DNA of 12,323 bases, from positions 1 through 12,323 of the forward strand of contig JAKAVI010000432.1 of assembly GCA_021817355.1 (NCBI GenBank), in the 5' to 3' direction. This document shows, piece after piece, positions 1 through 6,189 of this stretch. A program made the translations under genes and the position numbers. The notes beneath the pieces are model-generated. The model was not told the DNA's origin and ran no database searches. It worked only from the letters and a program-made list of their open reading frames with translations. Source of the stretch: Pseudomonadota bacterium. GTDB lineage: Bacteria; Pseudomonadota; Alphaproteobacteria; Micropepsales; Micropepsaceae. How positions within the stretch are numbered: position 1 is the first letter of the stretch; each line of letters begins with the position of its first letter.

Positions 1-6
1 TCCGTT

Positions 7-735
7 GTGGTCTTCTCGCTCTTGGGCGTTGGAGCTCTAAAGTGCCAGTCATCGCGACCCTTGAATGTACCCAATTTAGGCACTAATATACCCGATATGG
101 GAACGAAAGAACCTTTTTTGGGGACAAAGGCGCAAGGCACGGGGCTGGCTGGGGCATTATTCTCTACCGTGCAGCAACGAGTCCTAGCATTGATCTTCAT
201 GCATGCTGACCGCAGCTTCTATATGCGGCAGATCGTAAAAGTTCTGCGCTCTGGGACAGGTGCCGTCGAACGCGAACTTGCGAAGCTCGAGCAGAGCGGG
301 CTCGTTTGCGTAGAAAAAATCGGCAACCAAAAACACTATCGTGCGAATCGTAACTCCCCCATATTTGAAGAGCTGCGAGGCATTCTTCGGAAAACCATTG
401 GGCTGCACGATCCGCTTAAAGCAGCGCTCGTACCATTTTCGGATCGTATCAAAACGGCATTCGTCTACGGCTCTGTCGCCGGAGGTAGAGACACGGCACG
501 CAGCGATATCGACCTGATGGTGATCGGCGATGACCTCACTTATTCGGACATTTTCGCCAGCCTTCAGGACGCGGAGAAGACGCTCGCACGGCCGATTAAT
601 CCGAATATTATGGACATCGCTGCCTGGAAAAGGCGGCAATCCGGCGAGAACCAATTTGTAGCCAACATCACCAATGCGCCGAAAATTTTCATAGTTGGCT
701 CTGAAAAGGATTTGTTGGATGAGCGGCAATCTTGA
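7..735 (+). CDS. winged-helix / MNT nucleotidyltransferase fusion, probable antitoxin
   Basis: This protein joins a winged-helix DNA-binding domain (about residues 50-115) to a minimal nucleotidyltransferase domain (about 140-225). The nucleotidyltransferase signature is plain: G155-S156, ten residues, then D167-x-D169, the GSX10DXD pattern of MNT proteins, where the acidic residues bind metal. In known MNT/HEPN pairs the MNT partner silences the HEPN toxin by transferring AMP to it; the winged helix here suggests it also represses its own promoter (inference). The next gene overlaps it by 17 nt and encodes a HEPN-like protein, which fits a two-gene module. The start is uncertain: the frame is open to the window edge, the GTG at 7 is the first candidate, TTG at 61 and ATG at 97 are others, and none has a good ribosome binding site. 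A three-copy heptad repeat at residues 22-42 would be cut by the ATG at 97, which argues for an upstream start. Local base composition is more AT-rich than downstream. Confidence 0.8.
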   Translation: MVFSLLGVGALKCQSSRPLNVPNLGTNIPDMGTKEPFLGTKAQGTGLAGALFSTVQQRVLALIFMHADRSFYMRQIVKVLRSGTGAVERELAKLEQSGLVCVEKIGNQKHYRANRNSPIFEELRGILRKTIGLHDPLKAALVPFSDRIKTAFVYGSVAGGRDTARSDIDLMVIGDDLTYSDIFASLQDAEKTLARPINPNIMDIAAWKRRQSGENQFVANITNAPKIFIVGSEKDLLDERQS

Positions 736-1129
736 AGACCTGGTCAAGATCGGAAAGCTCAAGGCCGAGCCCTTTTCTGAATCCGAGTTTAAGGGGTTGG
801 TGTCCTCGGCGAGCAAACGTTTAGCCGATGCCCGGAACGAAGCACTCTCTGCGGAGAGTCGTTTCGATTTGGCCTATAATGCTTCGCATGCATTCGCGCT
901 TGCTGTGCTACGCCGACAAGGCTATCGCTCGGAAAATCGCGCGAGCGTATTTCAAGTTCTGGATCAGACGGCTGGTATGCCCGCCGCAAAATGGCGCGTG
1001 CTATCGAAGTGCCATGACATGCGCAATCTTGCGGAATATGAGGGCCATGTAGACATAGACCCCAGACTTCTCACGGAACTGGTCAAAGTAGCAGGCGAGC
1101 TCGAGACTTTGGTTACGGGATCTGAATAG
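719..1129 (+). CDS. HEPN-like protein, probable toxin partner of the MNT gene
   Basis: A 136-residue, mostly helical protein resembling small HEPN-domain proteins encoded next to MNT nucleotidyltransferases. The recognisable core is ESRFDLAYNASHAFALAVLR (about residues 45-64) and a C-terminal stretch with R102-N103 and EYEG (106-109) followed by H110. HEPN toxins are usually ribonucleases with an R-x4-6-H motif; here the spacing is R102-x7-H110, so either the catalytic motif differs or this branch is not a nuclease. Y107 sits in the stretch where HepT proteins carry a modified tyrosine (comparison by position only). The ATG at 719 is chosen over the ATG at 695 because AAAAGGA lies 7-8 nt before it; it overlaps the end of the MNT gene by 17 nt, implying translational coupling. 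The family call is from memory of similar proteins, not from a search. Confidence 0.72.
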   Translation: MSGNLEDLVKIGKLKAEPFSESEFKGLVSSASKRLADARNEALSAESRFDLAYNASHAFALAVLRRQGYRSENRASVFQVLDQTAGMPAAKWRVLSKCHDMRNLAEYEGHVDIDPRLLTELVKVAGELETLVTGSE

Positions 1130-1138
1130 AGAGTCTGC

Positions 1139-1288
1139 ATGAACGGACTGCGCACGATGTCTGGGATTGCGCTCAGCTGGATCGCCCTTACTGGGGGCGC
1201 CTGGTGCACGGCGTCAGCCATGGAGCTTTCTGAAGGCGCGATCCTTGCAGGTCGCCGCACAACGCCCAGACATATTGTAACCATTTGA
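1139..1288 (+). CDS. small ORF (49 aa) with signal-peptide-like start
   Basis: An ATG at 1139, preceded by GAGAG at a usable distance, opens a 49-codon frame only 9 nt after the HEPN gene. The first 27 residues look like a signal peptide: a basic n-region (R5), a hydrophobic stretch around residues 9-22, and a small-residue cleavage site TASA before M28. The mature part would be only about 22 residues with a basic tail (GRRTTPRH). It ends 15 nt before the 3' end of tRNA-Thr, so it may be the surviving 5' end of an exported-protein gene cut off at an insertion junction. It could also be a real exported micropeptide or a chance frame. No function is recognised. Confidence 0.35.
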   Translation: MNGLRTMSGIALSWIALTGGAWCTASAMELSEGAILAGRRTTPRHIVTI

Positions 1289-1303
1289 TTTTATTAAAAA
1301 ATC
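1287..1303 (-). terminator. probable terminator of tRNA-Thr
   Basis: Reading the minus strand, the tRNA CCA end is followed at once by GATTTTTTAATAAAATC. This has a run of six T and a 6-bp inverted repeat (GATTTT / AAAATC, loop of 5). The AT-only stem is weak, so termination would rest on the T run after the folded tRNA. Confidence 0.4.
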
Positions 1304-1378
1304 TGGTGCCGGAGGAGAGAATTGAACTCTCGACCTACCCCTTACCAAGGGGTTGCGCTACCACTACGCTACTCCGGC
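1304..1378 (-). tRNA. tRNA-Thr (anticodon GGU)
   Basis: The minus strand folds into a full 75-nt cloverleaf with an encoded CCA end (1304-1306). The acceptor stem GCCGGAG pairs with CTCCGGC. The anticodon stem ACCCC/GGGGT carries the loop TTGGTAA, giving anticodon GGT (1344-1346), which reads threonine ACC and ACU codons. The T arm is GAGAG-TTCAATT-CTCTC and the discriminator base is A. The D arm is short-stemmed (GCG/CGC) with GTGGTAG in its loop. Its 3' end faces the AT-rich accessory region, the usual geometry for integration into a tRNA gene. Confidence 0.95.
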
Positions 1379-1433
1379 ATCCATATCACGCCGGCAGGCT
1401 GGCCAGCGCGGGGCAGTCTTGCCCGGGGCCGGT

Positions 1434-1463
1434 GCTATAGCCTATTGCGGTGGCCGAGGAAAA
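1434..1463 (-). promoter_or_regulatory. possible promoter of tRNA-Thr
   Basis: On the minus strand a CTATAG box (1435-1440) lies about 57 nt before the tRNA 5' end, with TTTTCC (1458-1463) 17 nt upstream of it as a poor -35 match. The CTATAG core is self-complementary, so it could serve either direction, but no good -35 was found for the plus-strand gene at 1482. Weak call. Confidence 0.2.
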
Positions 1464-1481
1464 GCCCAAGCGGACCCGAAC

Positions 1482-1661
1482 ATGGCAAATTCTGACGACA
1501 AACGGTCCGCCAGTCCCGATGCGCGTCGGGAGCGGCTGGCAAGTGCCTTGCGCGCCAATTTGCTCCGGCGCAAAGCTGCCACCCGCGCTGCGGCCAAGCG
1601 TGCCGCGGAGGGGCCAGCAACAGAGCGGCCGGTCCCGCCGGATCTGCAGCCCAAGGATTAG
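1482..1661 (+). CDS. small basic conserved protein upstream of murA
   Basis: A 59-residue, highly basic and alanine-rich protein with a predicted long helix (SPDARRERLASALRANLLRR, then KAATRAAAKRAAE). Short proteins with the pattern RERRLA-ALRANLRRRKAQ are commonly found just upstream of murA in alphaproteobacteria, as I recall, and have no assigned function. The ATG at 1482 is preferred over the start at 1353 because the earlier frame runs across the tRNA gene, and because the recognisable family pattern begins soon after it. There is no signal peptide or membrane segment. The charge would suit nucleic-acid or ribosome binding, but this is speculation. Confidence 0.65.
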   Translation: MANSDDKRSASPDARRERLASALRANLLRRKAATRAAAKRAAEGPATERPVPPDLQPKD

Positions 1662-1779
1662 CGCGAAGAAAGCTTATCCACGCCTGATTTGGGCCCAGAT
1701 GGCAATTTAACCTGCAGCCGTCGCTGGTTCGCCCAAGTCATGCCTAGGTTGGCGGGCCGACGCAGTCTAGATAAGACGC

Positions 1780-1798
1780 GCGGGCCAAGGCAGCCCGC
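1780..1798 (+). other. small leader hairpin before murA
   Basis: GCGGGC (1780-1785) pairs with GCCCGC (1793-1798) around a 7-nt loop, just ahead of the murA ribosome binding site. It lies between the preceding small gene and murA and could be a leader hairpin. No convincing -35/-10 pair was found nearby. In GC-rich DNA a 6-bp stem can arise by chance. Confidence 0.15.
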
Positions 1799-1817
1799 CC
1801 GCAAAGTCGAGGGGTTC

Positions 1818-3098
1818 ATGGACAGGATTCGCGTGCGTGGTGGCGCACGTCTTGATGGCGAGATTCCAATCAGCGGTGCCAAGAATGCAGCGTTGCCATT
1901 GATGGTGGCGAGTCTGCTCTCGGCGGAGCCACTGGTCCTGTCGCGGGTACCGGATCTGGCTGACGTCGCCTTTATGGCCCAGCTCCTGGCGGCCTTCGGT
2001 GTCGATATCGCCCATGAGCCTGCCAAAGCACTGGGAGCCGGAGGCACCTATGTGTTCAAGGCACGCGAGATCACTGCGACCACCGCCGAATACGATATTG
2101 TGCGCAAGATGCGGGCAAGCTTCCTCGTCCTGGGCCCGCTTCTGGCCCGGGTTCGGGAAGCCAAAGTCTCCCTTCCCGGTGGCTGTGCCATCGGTGCCCG
2201 GCCGGTCGATCTGCATCTGAAGGCAATGCAGGCGCTAGGTGTCCATATCGAGCTTGCAGAAGGATACGTGCTGGCCCGGGCCGAGGACGGGTTGAAGGGC
2301 GGGCACATTGTCTTTCCCTTTGTCTCGGTCGGTGCCACCGAAAATGCCCTGATGGCCGCAACCCTCGCGCGCGGCACCACTGTCCTCGAAAATGCTGCCC
2401 GTGAGCCCGAGATCGTCGATCTCGGGCACTGCCTGACTGCCATGGGTGCCCAGATCGAAGGGCTGGGAACCAGCCGCATTGTGGTGGAAGGGGTGTCGCG
2501 CCTTGCGGAGGCCCGGCATGCTGTACTGCCCGACCGCATCGAGACCGGCACCTTTGCGATGGCGGTTGCGATTGCCGGAGGTACCGTCGAACTCACTGGA
2601 ACCGATGGCGCCCTGATCGGGGCCCTGATCCCGCATCTGACCGCCATGGGGGTGGAAGTGTCGGCCTCAAACCGGGGACTTCGCGTGCACCGGAACGGTT
2701 TTCGGCCGGTGGCGGTTGATGTGGAGACCGAGCCGTTTCCGGGGTTTCCGACTGATCTTCAGGCCCAGCTCATGGCCCTGCTTGCGACGGCGCGCGGTAC
2801 CTCCCATATCCGGGAGACGATTTTTGAGAACCGTTTCATGCATGTCCCGGAACTGGCCCGCATGGGAGCTGACATCCGCATCGACGGCGAGGTGGCGGTG
2901 GTGCGTGGGGTTGAGCACCTCAAAGGGGCTCAGGTGATGGCAACCGATCTGCGCGCCAGCTCCAGTCTTGTGCTCGCCGGCCTTGCGGCCGAGGGCGAAA
3001 CCATCATCAATCGCGTCTACCACCTTGATCGCGGCTTCGAACGGCTCGAAGACAAACTCTCCGCGGTCGGAGCAAATATTGAACGGCTGAAGGAATGA
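1818..3098 (+). CDS. murA: UDP-N-acetylglucosamine 1-carboxyvinyltransferase MurA
   Basis: MurA transfers enolpyruvate from phosphoenolpyruvate to UDP-N-acetylglucosamine, the first committed step of peptidoglycan synthesis, in the cytoplasm. The 426-residue product has the usual length. Family marks are the N-terminal [10 protein letters not shown] with K22-N23 (sugar and PEP binding), R96-K97-M98-R99, and the active-site loop [15 protein letters not shown] with catalytic C123 (Cys115 in E. coli). Because this Cys is present, the enzyme should be sensitive to fosfomycin unless other factors intervene (established for the family). The ATG at 1818 follows AGGGG by a few bases and opens the canonical MDRIRVRGG start; the upstream open frame back to 1689 is not family-like. 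The stop overlaps the next start by 4 nt (ATGA). Confidence 0.97.
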   Translation: MDRIRVRGGARLDGEIPISGAKNAALPLMVASLLSAEPLVLSRVPDLADVAFMAQLLAAFGVDIAHEPAKALGAGGTYVFKAREITATTAEYDIVRKMRASFLVLGPLLARVREAKVSLPGGCAIGARPVDLHLKAMQALGVHIELAEGYVLARAEDGLKGGHIVFPFVSVGATENALMAATLARGTTVLENAAREPEIVDLGHCLTAMGAQIEGLGTSRIVVEGVSRLAEARHAVLPDRIETGTFAMAVAIAGGTVELTGTDGALIGALIPHLTAMGVEVSASNRGLRVHRNGFRPVAVDVETEPFPGFPTDLQAQLMALLATARGTSHIRETIFENRFMHVPELARMGADIRIDGEVAVVRGVEHLKGAQVMATDLRASSSLVLAGLAAEGETIINRVYHLDRGFERLEDKLSAVGANIERLKE

Positions 3099-3529
3099 CT
3101 GCGCCTGAACTGACCCTCGCCGCCCAGGACGAAGATGATCTGCAGATCATTTCAGCTCGTCTGCAGGATGCTGTCACTCGGGTTGGAGAGCTTGCCTTTC
3201 TGCCCAGATCCCGCCGTTTTGCGGCGGTCTTCAACCGCTACCGCTGGGAGGCGGGTGACGGCAGCCGGATCGGTGCGGGCCTCAGCTTTGAAGGTGTAAG
3301 AGCCGCCACTGCCCGTAATATCCGCCGGGACGATCCTGAGGCGGTTCTGTGCCTGCTCGCCATCCGTTTTCACACGGCAGACGCGGATGCGCCCGCTGGA
3401 ACCGTCGAATTGGTGTTTGCGGGAGGCGGCAGCATGCGGCTGGAGGTTGAGTGCATTGACGCAACGCTGAGTGATATGGGCGAGCCCTATAAGGCTCGCG
3501 CCCGGCCCAGCCACGAGGATAACGGGTGA
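3095..3529 (+). CDS. DUF2948 family protein
   Basis: A 144-residue protein matching the DUF2948 family, which is usually found between murA and hisD in alphaproteobacteria. Recognisable pieces are [20 protein letters not shown] at the start, [18 protein letters not shown] (about 36-53), and the end [20 protein letters not shown]. It has no signal peptide or membrane segment. Its role is unknown. The start overlaps murA by 4 nt and its end overlaps hisD, so it is translationally coupled on both sides; the strict placement suggests co-expression rather than a known shared pathway. Confidence 0.9.
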   Translation: MTAPELTLAAQDEDDLQIISARLQDAVTRVGELAFLPRSRRFAAVFNRYRWEAGDGSRIGAGLSFEGVRAATARNIRRDDPEAVLCLLAIRFHTADADAPAGTVELVFAGGGSMRLEVECIDATLSDMGEPYKARARPSHEDNG

Positions 3530-4824
3530 TGGCGCGCCGTCTGCTGAGCAAGGCACCGGCCTTTGCCGCTGACTTTGCGGCCCTCCTGTCAGCCAAGCGC
3601 GAGGGCGATGCGGCGCTGGGTGAAGCCGTGCGGGCCATCCTCGAAGAGGTGCGCCGGCGCGGAGACGAGGCCCTCTTTGAGTTCGCAGCCCGCTTTGATG
3701 GCGCGGCGCCAATCTCATTGCGGCTTGGCGATGACGAGATTGAAGCTGCGGAAGCCCAATGCGCGCCCGCGGCGCTGGCCGCGCTCGATGTGGCGGCGGA
3801 GCGCATCATGCGCTACCACCGCCGTCAGCTGCCCGCCGATGAGCGCTACACCGATGAAGTCGGTGCCAGCCTGGGTTGGCGCTGGACCCCGATCGATAGT
3901 GTCGGGCTTTATGTCCCCGGCGGTACGGCTTCCTATCCAAGTTCAGTCCTCATGAACGCGGTGCCTGCGCGCGTTGCCGGCGTCGAACGCGTGGTGATGG
4001 TGACCCCGGCCCCGGAGGGGCGCATCAACCCGTTGACCCTGGCTGCGGCTCGCCGGGCCGGCATCACCGAGATCTATCGCATCGGTGGCGCCCAGGCGGT
4101 TGCGGCCCTGGCCTTTGGCACCCAGAGCATCGCTGCCGTCGACAAGATCGTTGGGCCGGGAAACGCCTATGTGGCCGAGGCCAAGCGCCTGGTTTTTGGC
4201 GTTGTGGGCATCGATTCGGTGGCCGGACCGTCGGAGATCCTCGTCATTGCCGACGCCGCCAACGATCCTGACTGGATCGCTGCAGACCTTCTGTCTCAGG
4301 CCGAGCACGATGCGTCGTCGCAAGCGATACTCATCACTGATTCGTTCCACTTCGCCGACCAGGTCGAGGCAGCCGTCGCACGCGCACTTGCGAGTCTGCC
4401 GCGGGTCAAGATAGCCGGTGCAAGCTGGCGGGATTTTGGCGCCATCATCGTGGTCGAGGACCTCGAGGAAGCGGTGGCGCTTTCCAACCGTGTCGCGCCG
4501 GAGCATCTCGAACTTGCAGTCGAGACGCCCGAGGCGCTGCTCGATCATATTCGTCATGCGGGCGCTATCTTCCTGGGCCGTCATACCCCCGAAGCCATGG
4601 GCGATTACATCGCCGGTCCCAACCACGTGCTGCCAACCTCACGCACCGCCCGCTTTTCGTCCGGACTGTCGGTGCTGGACTTTCTCAAGCGCTCGACACT
4701 CCTGTCTCTGACCGCCGCAGGCGTGGCCAGGCTGGGTCCGGCTGCCATTACTCTCGCCGAAGCCGAGGGACTTGATGCGCATGCCCGTTCGATCGCCGCG
4801 CGCCTGTCGGACCGCGATCGCTGA
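3529..4824 (+). CDS. hisD: histidinol dehydrogenase HisD
   Basis: HisD oxidises L-histidinol to L-histidine in two NAD-dependent steps with a bound zinc ion. The 431-residue product carries the family signatures YVPGGTASYPSSVLMN, GIDSVAGPSEILV, DLLSQAEHDASSQA and NHVLPTSRTARFSSGLSVLD. The zinc ligands are all present: Q257, H260, D359 and H418 (Q259, H262, D360, H419 in E. coli), as is the catalytic pair E325-H326. The ATG at 3529 overlaps the DUF2948 stop as TGATG; a GTG at 3526 would add one residue with a 4-nt overlap, and the sequence does not settle the choice. No other his genes are in the window; its place in a murA operon is a known alphaproteobacterial arrangement. Confidence 0.97.
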   Translation: MARRLLSKAPAFAADFAALLSAKREGDAALGEAVRAILEEVRRRGDEALFEFAARFDGAAPISLRLGDDEIEAAEAQCAPAALAALDVAAERIMRYHRRQLPADERYTDEVGASLGWRWTPIDSVGLYVPGGTASYPSSVLMNAVPARVAGVERVVMVTPAPEGRINPLTLAAARRAGITEIYRIGGAQAVAALAFGTQSIAAVDKIVGPGNAYVAEAKRLVFGVVGIDSVAGPSEILVIADAANDPDWIAADLLSQAEHDASSQAILITDSFHFADQVEAAVARALASLPRVKIAGASWRDFGAIIVVEDLEEAVALSNRVAPEHLELAVETPEALLDHIRHAGAIFLGRHTPEAMGDYIAGPNHVLPTSRTARFSSGLSVLDFLKRSTLLSLTAAGVARLGPAAITLAEAEGLDAHARSIAARLSDRDR

Positions 4825-4825
4825 C

Positions 4826-5305
4826 ATGGCCGAGGATGTTTTCCGCATCGCTGCAATCGAGCTCGACGAGCACTCGGTGGTGCGACGTACCCGCCAGATC
4901 GAGCAGGAGCGGGAGATCGCGATCTATGATCTGCTCGAGGCCAATTATTTTGCACCGGACGGCATGGTGCCGGGGCCTTATAACCTCACGCTTTCGTTGT
5001 CGGAAAACCGCCTCGTGCTGTCGATACGCCATGCCAGCGAGCATCCGGGCGAGCTCAAGGTGATGCTGTCACTCACGCCGTTTCGCCATCTGATCAAGGA
5101 TTATTTTCTCGTCTGCGAGAGCTATTACAAGGCGATCCGCAACGCCCCGCCGTCGCAGATCGAAGCTCTCGATATGGGCCGCAGGGCCCTGCATGACGAA
5201 GGCTCGACCCTGCTCAAGGAGCGTCTCGAAGGCAAGATCGCCATCGATTTTGACACCGCGAGACGGCTCTTTACCTTGATCTGCGTGCTGCATCTAAGGG
5301 GCTGA
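4826..5305 (+). CDS. UPF0262 family protein
   Basis: A 159-residue protein of the UPF0262 family, restricted as far as I know to alphaproteobacteria and found after hisD. Typical pieces are the N-terminal IAAIELDE, QEREIAIYDLLEANYFAP, GPYNLTLSLSENRLVLSI (about 50-67) and the C-terminal half FRHLIKDYFLVCESYYKAI with ARRLFTLICVLHLRG. No catalytic motif, signal peptide or membrane segment is seen, and its function is unknown. The ATG at 4826 is separated from the hisD stop by one base; it is preferred over the ATG at 4772 inside hisD because it matches the family start. The next gene begins 5 nt after its stop. Confidence 0.92.
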   Translation: MAEDVFRIAAIELDEHSVVRRTRQIEQEREIAIYDLLEANYFAPDGMVPGPYNLTLSLSENRLVLSIRHASEHPGELKVMLSLTPFRHLIKDYFLVCESYYKAIRNAPPSQIEALDMGRRALHDEGSTLLKERLEGKIAIDFDTARRLFTLICVLHLRG

Positions 5306-5310
5306 CGGCG

Positions 5311-5769
5311 ATGCGCGGTCCCAACGGCGAGGAGCTTCCCGGCGCCGTGCTCTTTGCCTGCACCCTCAATGCGGTACGCAGCCCGATCGCGGCGGCGTTG
5401 ATGCGCCACTTCTTTGGCAAGTTTGTCTATGTGCGTTCGGCGGGTGTCAGAGCTGGAGAAACTGATCCCTTCGCGGTTCAGGTGATGGAAGAGCTCGGCA
5501 TCGCGCTTGGAACCCATCGCCCGCAGAGCTTCGAGGACCTGGAAGATGAAAGTTTTGATCTTGTCATCACCCTTTCTCCCGAAGCCCATCACCGTGCCCT
5601 CGAACTGACCCGCACCTCGGCGGTTGAAGTTGAATACTGGCGTACCCTCGATGCCACCGCCTATGAGGGCAGCCGTGAGCAGCGCCTCGGAGTTTATCGT
5701 GAGGTCCGTGACGATCTGCTACGCCGGATCCAGGAACGGTTTTCGGTGACCCGTGCCGCCGATGCCTGA
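5311..5769 (+). CDS. low-molecular-weight protein-tyrosine-phosphatase-like protein
   Basis: A 152-residue protein of the low-molecular-weight tyrosine phosphatase / arsenate reductase superfamily. The phosphate-binding loop is C17-T-L-N-A-V-R23-S24, the C-x5-R-S signature with nucleophile C17 and the usual loop Asn (N20). The general-acid loop near the C-terminus is WRTLDATA with D114, where the usual motif is Asp-Pro; the proline is replaced by alanine. In this neighbourhood the family is often annotated as a phosphatase-like or ArsC-like protein of unknown substrate. There are no arsenic-resistance genes nearby, so an arsenate role is not supported. It is probably the last gene of the murA unit, since a 198-nt gap follows. 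Confidence 0.88.
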   Translation: MRGPNGEELPGAVLFACTLNAVRSPIAAALMRHFFGKFVYVRSAGVRAGETDPFAVQVMEELGIALGTHRPQSFEDLEDESFDLVITLSPEAHHRALELTRTSAVEVEYWRTLDATAYEGSREQRLGVYREVRDDLLRRIQERFSVTRAADA

Positions 5770-5833
5770 GGCCGTACACGGACCCCCCCGAACGGCCCCC
5801 GGGGCATGCTTGATCGGGGAAACCGGATGGGCG

Positions 5834-5857
5834 GTTCGGGACTGCCCCGAACGGGGC
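5834..5857 (+). promoter_or_regulatory. two mutually exclusive hairpins in the infA leader region
   Basis: GTTCGGG (5834-5840) can pair with CCCGAAC (5846-5852), and GCCCC (5844-5848) can pair instead with GGGGC (5853-5857). The two stems share bases, so only one can form. There is no T run after either, so this is not a standard terminator; it may end the upstream unit or be part of a leader. Low confidence. Confidence 0.3.
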
Positions 5858-5870
5858 GGACGAACGCGCT

Positions 5871-5898
5871 TTGAGGTAGCACGGCGCCGTGACCTCAA
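5871..5898. promoter_or_regulatory. near-perfect palindrome upstream of infA
   Basis: TTGAGGT (5871-5877), a 2-nt bulge, the perfect palindrome CACGGCGCCGTG (5880-5891), then ACCTCAA (5892-5898). The arms give 13 paired bases. It lies 69 nt before the infA start, and a weak promoter (TTGCTT at 5907, ATTCTC at 5930) sits just downstream, so it could be an operator near or upstream of the -35 box, or a hairpin ending the upstream transcript. No T run follows. Confidence 0.4.
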
Positions 5899-5967
5899 GG
5901 CCTGCCTTGCTTTTCGGGCGGTTCGGTGCATTCTCCCGCCCGGCTTACGACAATCGCCAGAGGACGA

Positions 5968-6186
5968 ATGGCAAAAGAAGAACTTTTGGAATTTCCCGGG
6001 ACGGTCAGTGAATTGCTGCCCAACGCGACCTTTCGCGTGAAGCTGGAAAATGGCCACGAAATCATTGCCCACACTGCGGGCAAGATGCGCAAGAACCGCA
6101 TCCGTGTGCTGACCGGAGACAAGGTTCTGGTCGAGATGACGCCCTATGACCTGACCAAGGGCCGCATCACCTACCGCTTCAAGTAG
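5968..6186 (+). CDS. infA: translation initiation factor IF-1
   Basis: IF-1 binds the A site of the 30S subunit during initiation. The 72-residue product is full length and is nearly all one S1/OB-fold domain, with the family text [39 protein letters not shown] and [16 protein letters not shown]. The ATG at 5968 follows AGAGGA closely; the upstream ATG at 5926 would add a non-family tail. The 198 nt before it hold inverted repeats and no gene, so infA probably has its own promoter. The maf gene begins 3 nt after its stop, suggesting co-transcription with maf, the ribonuclease gene and yacG. Confidence 0.97.
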   Translation: MAKEELLEFPGTVSELLPNATFRVKLENGHEIIAHTAGKMRKNRIRVLTGDKVLVEMTPYDLTKGRITYRFK

Positions 6187-6189
6187 GCC

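Noticed and set aside
184..816. 210-codon minus-strand open frame
   Set aside because: It lies antisense to the MNT gene, which has clear motifs; its own translation matches no family I recognise.
1353..1481. Upstream extension of the small gene before murA
   Set aside because: It would run through the tRNA-Thr gene; the family-like sequence begins only after 1482.
1674..1682. TTATCCACG, one mismatch from a DnaA box
   Set aside because: A single isolated copy with no further boxes, AT-rich stretch or replication gene nearby; not evidence of an origin.
5311..5769. Arsenate reductase function for the phosphatase-like protein
   Set aside because: No arsenic-resistance genes nearby, and the operon context matches the housekeeping phosphatase-like group.
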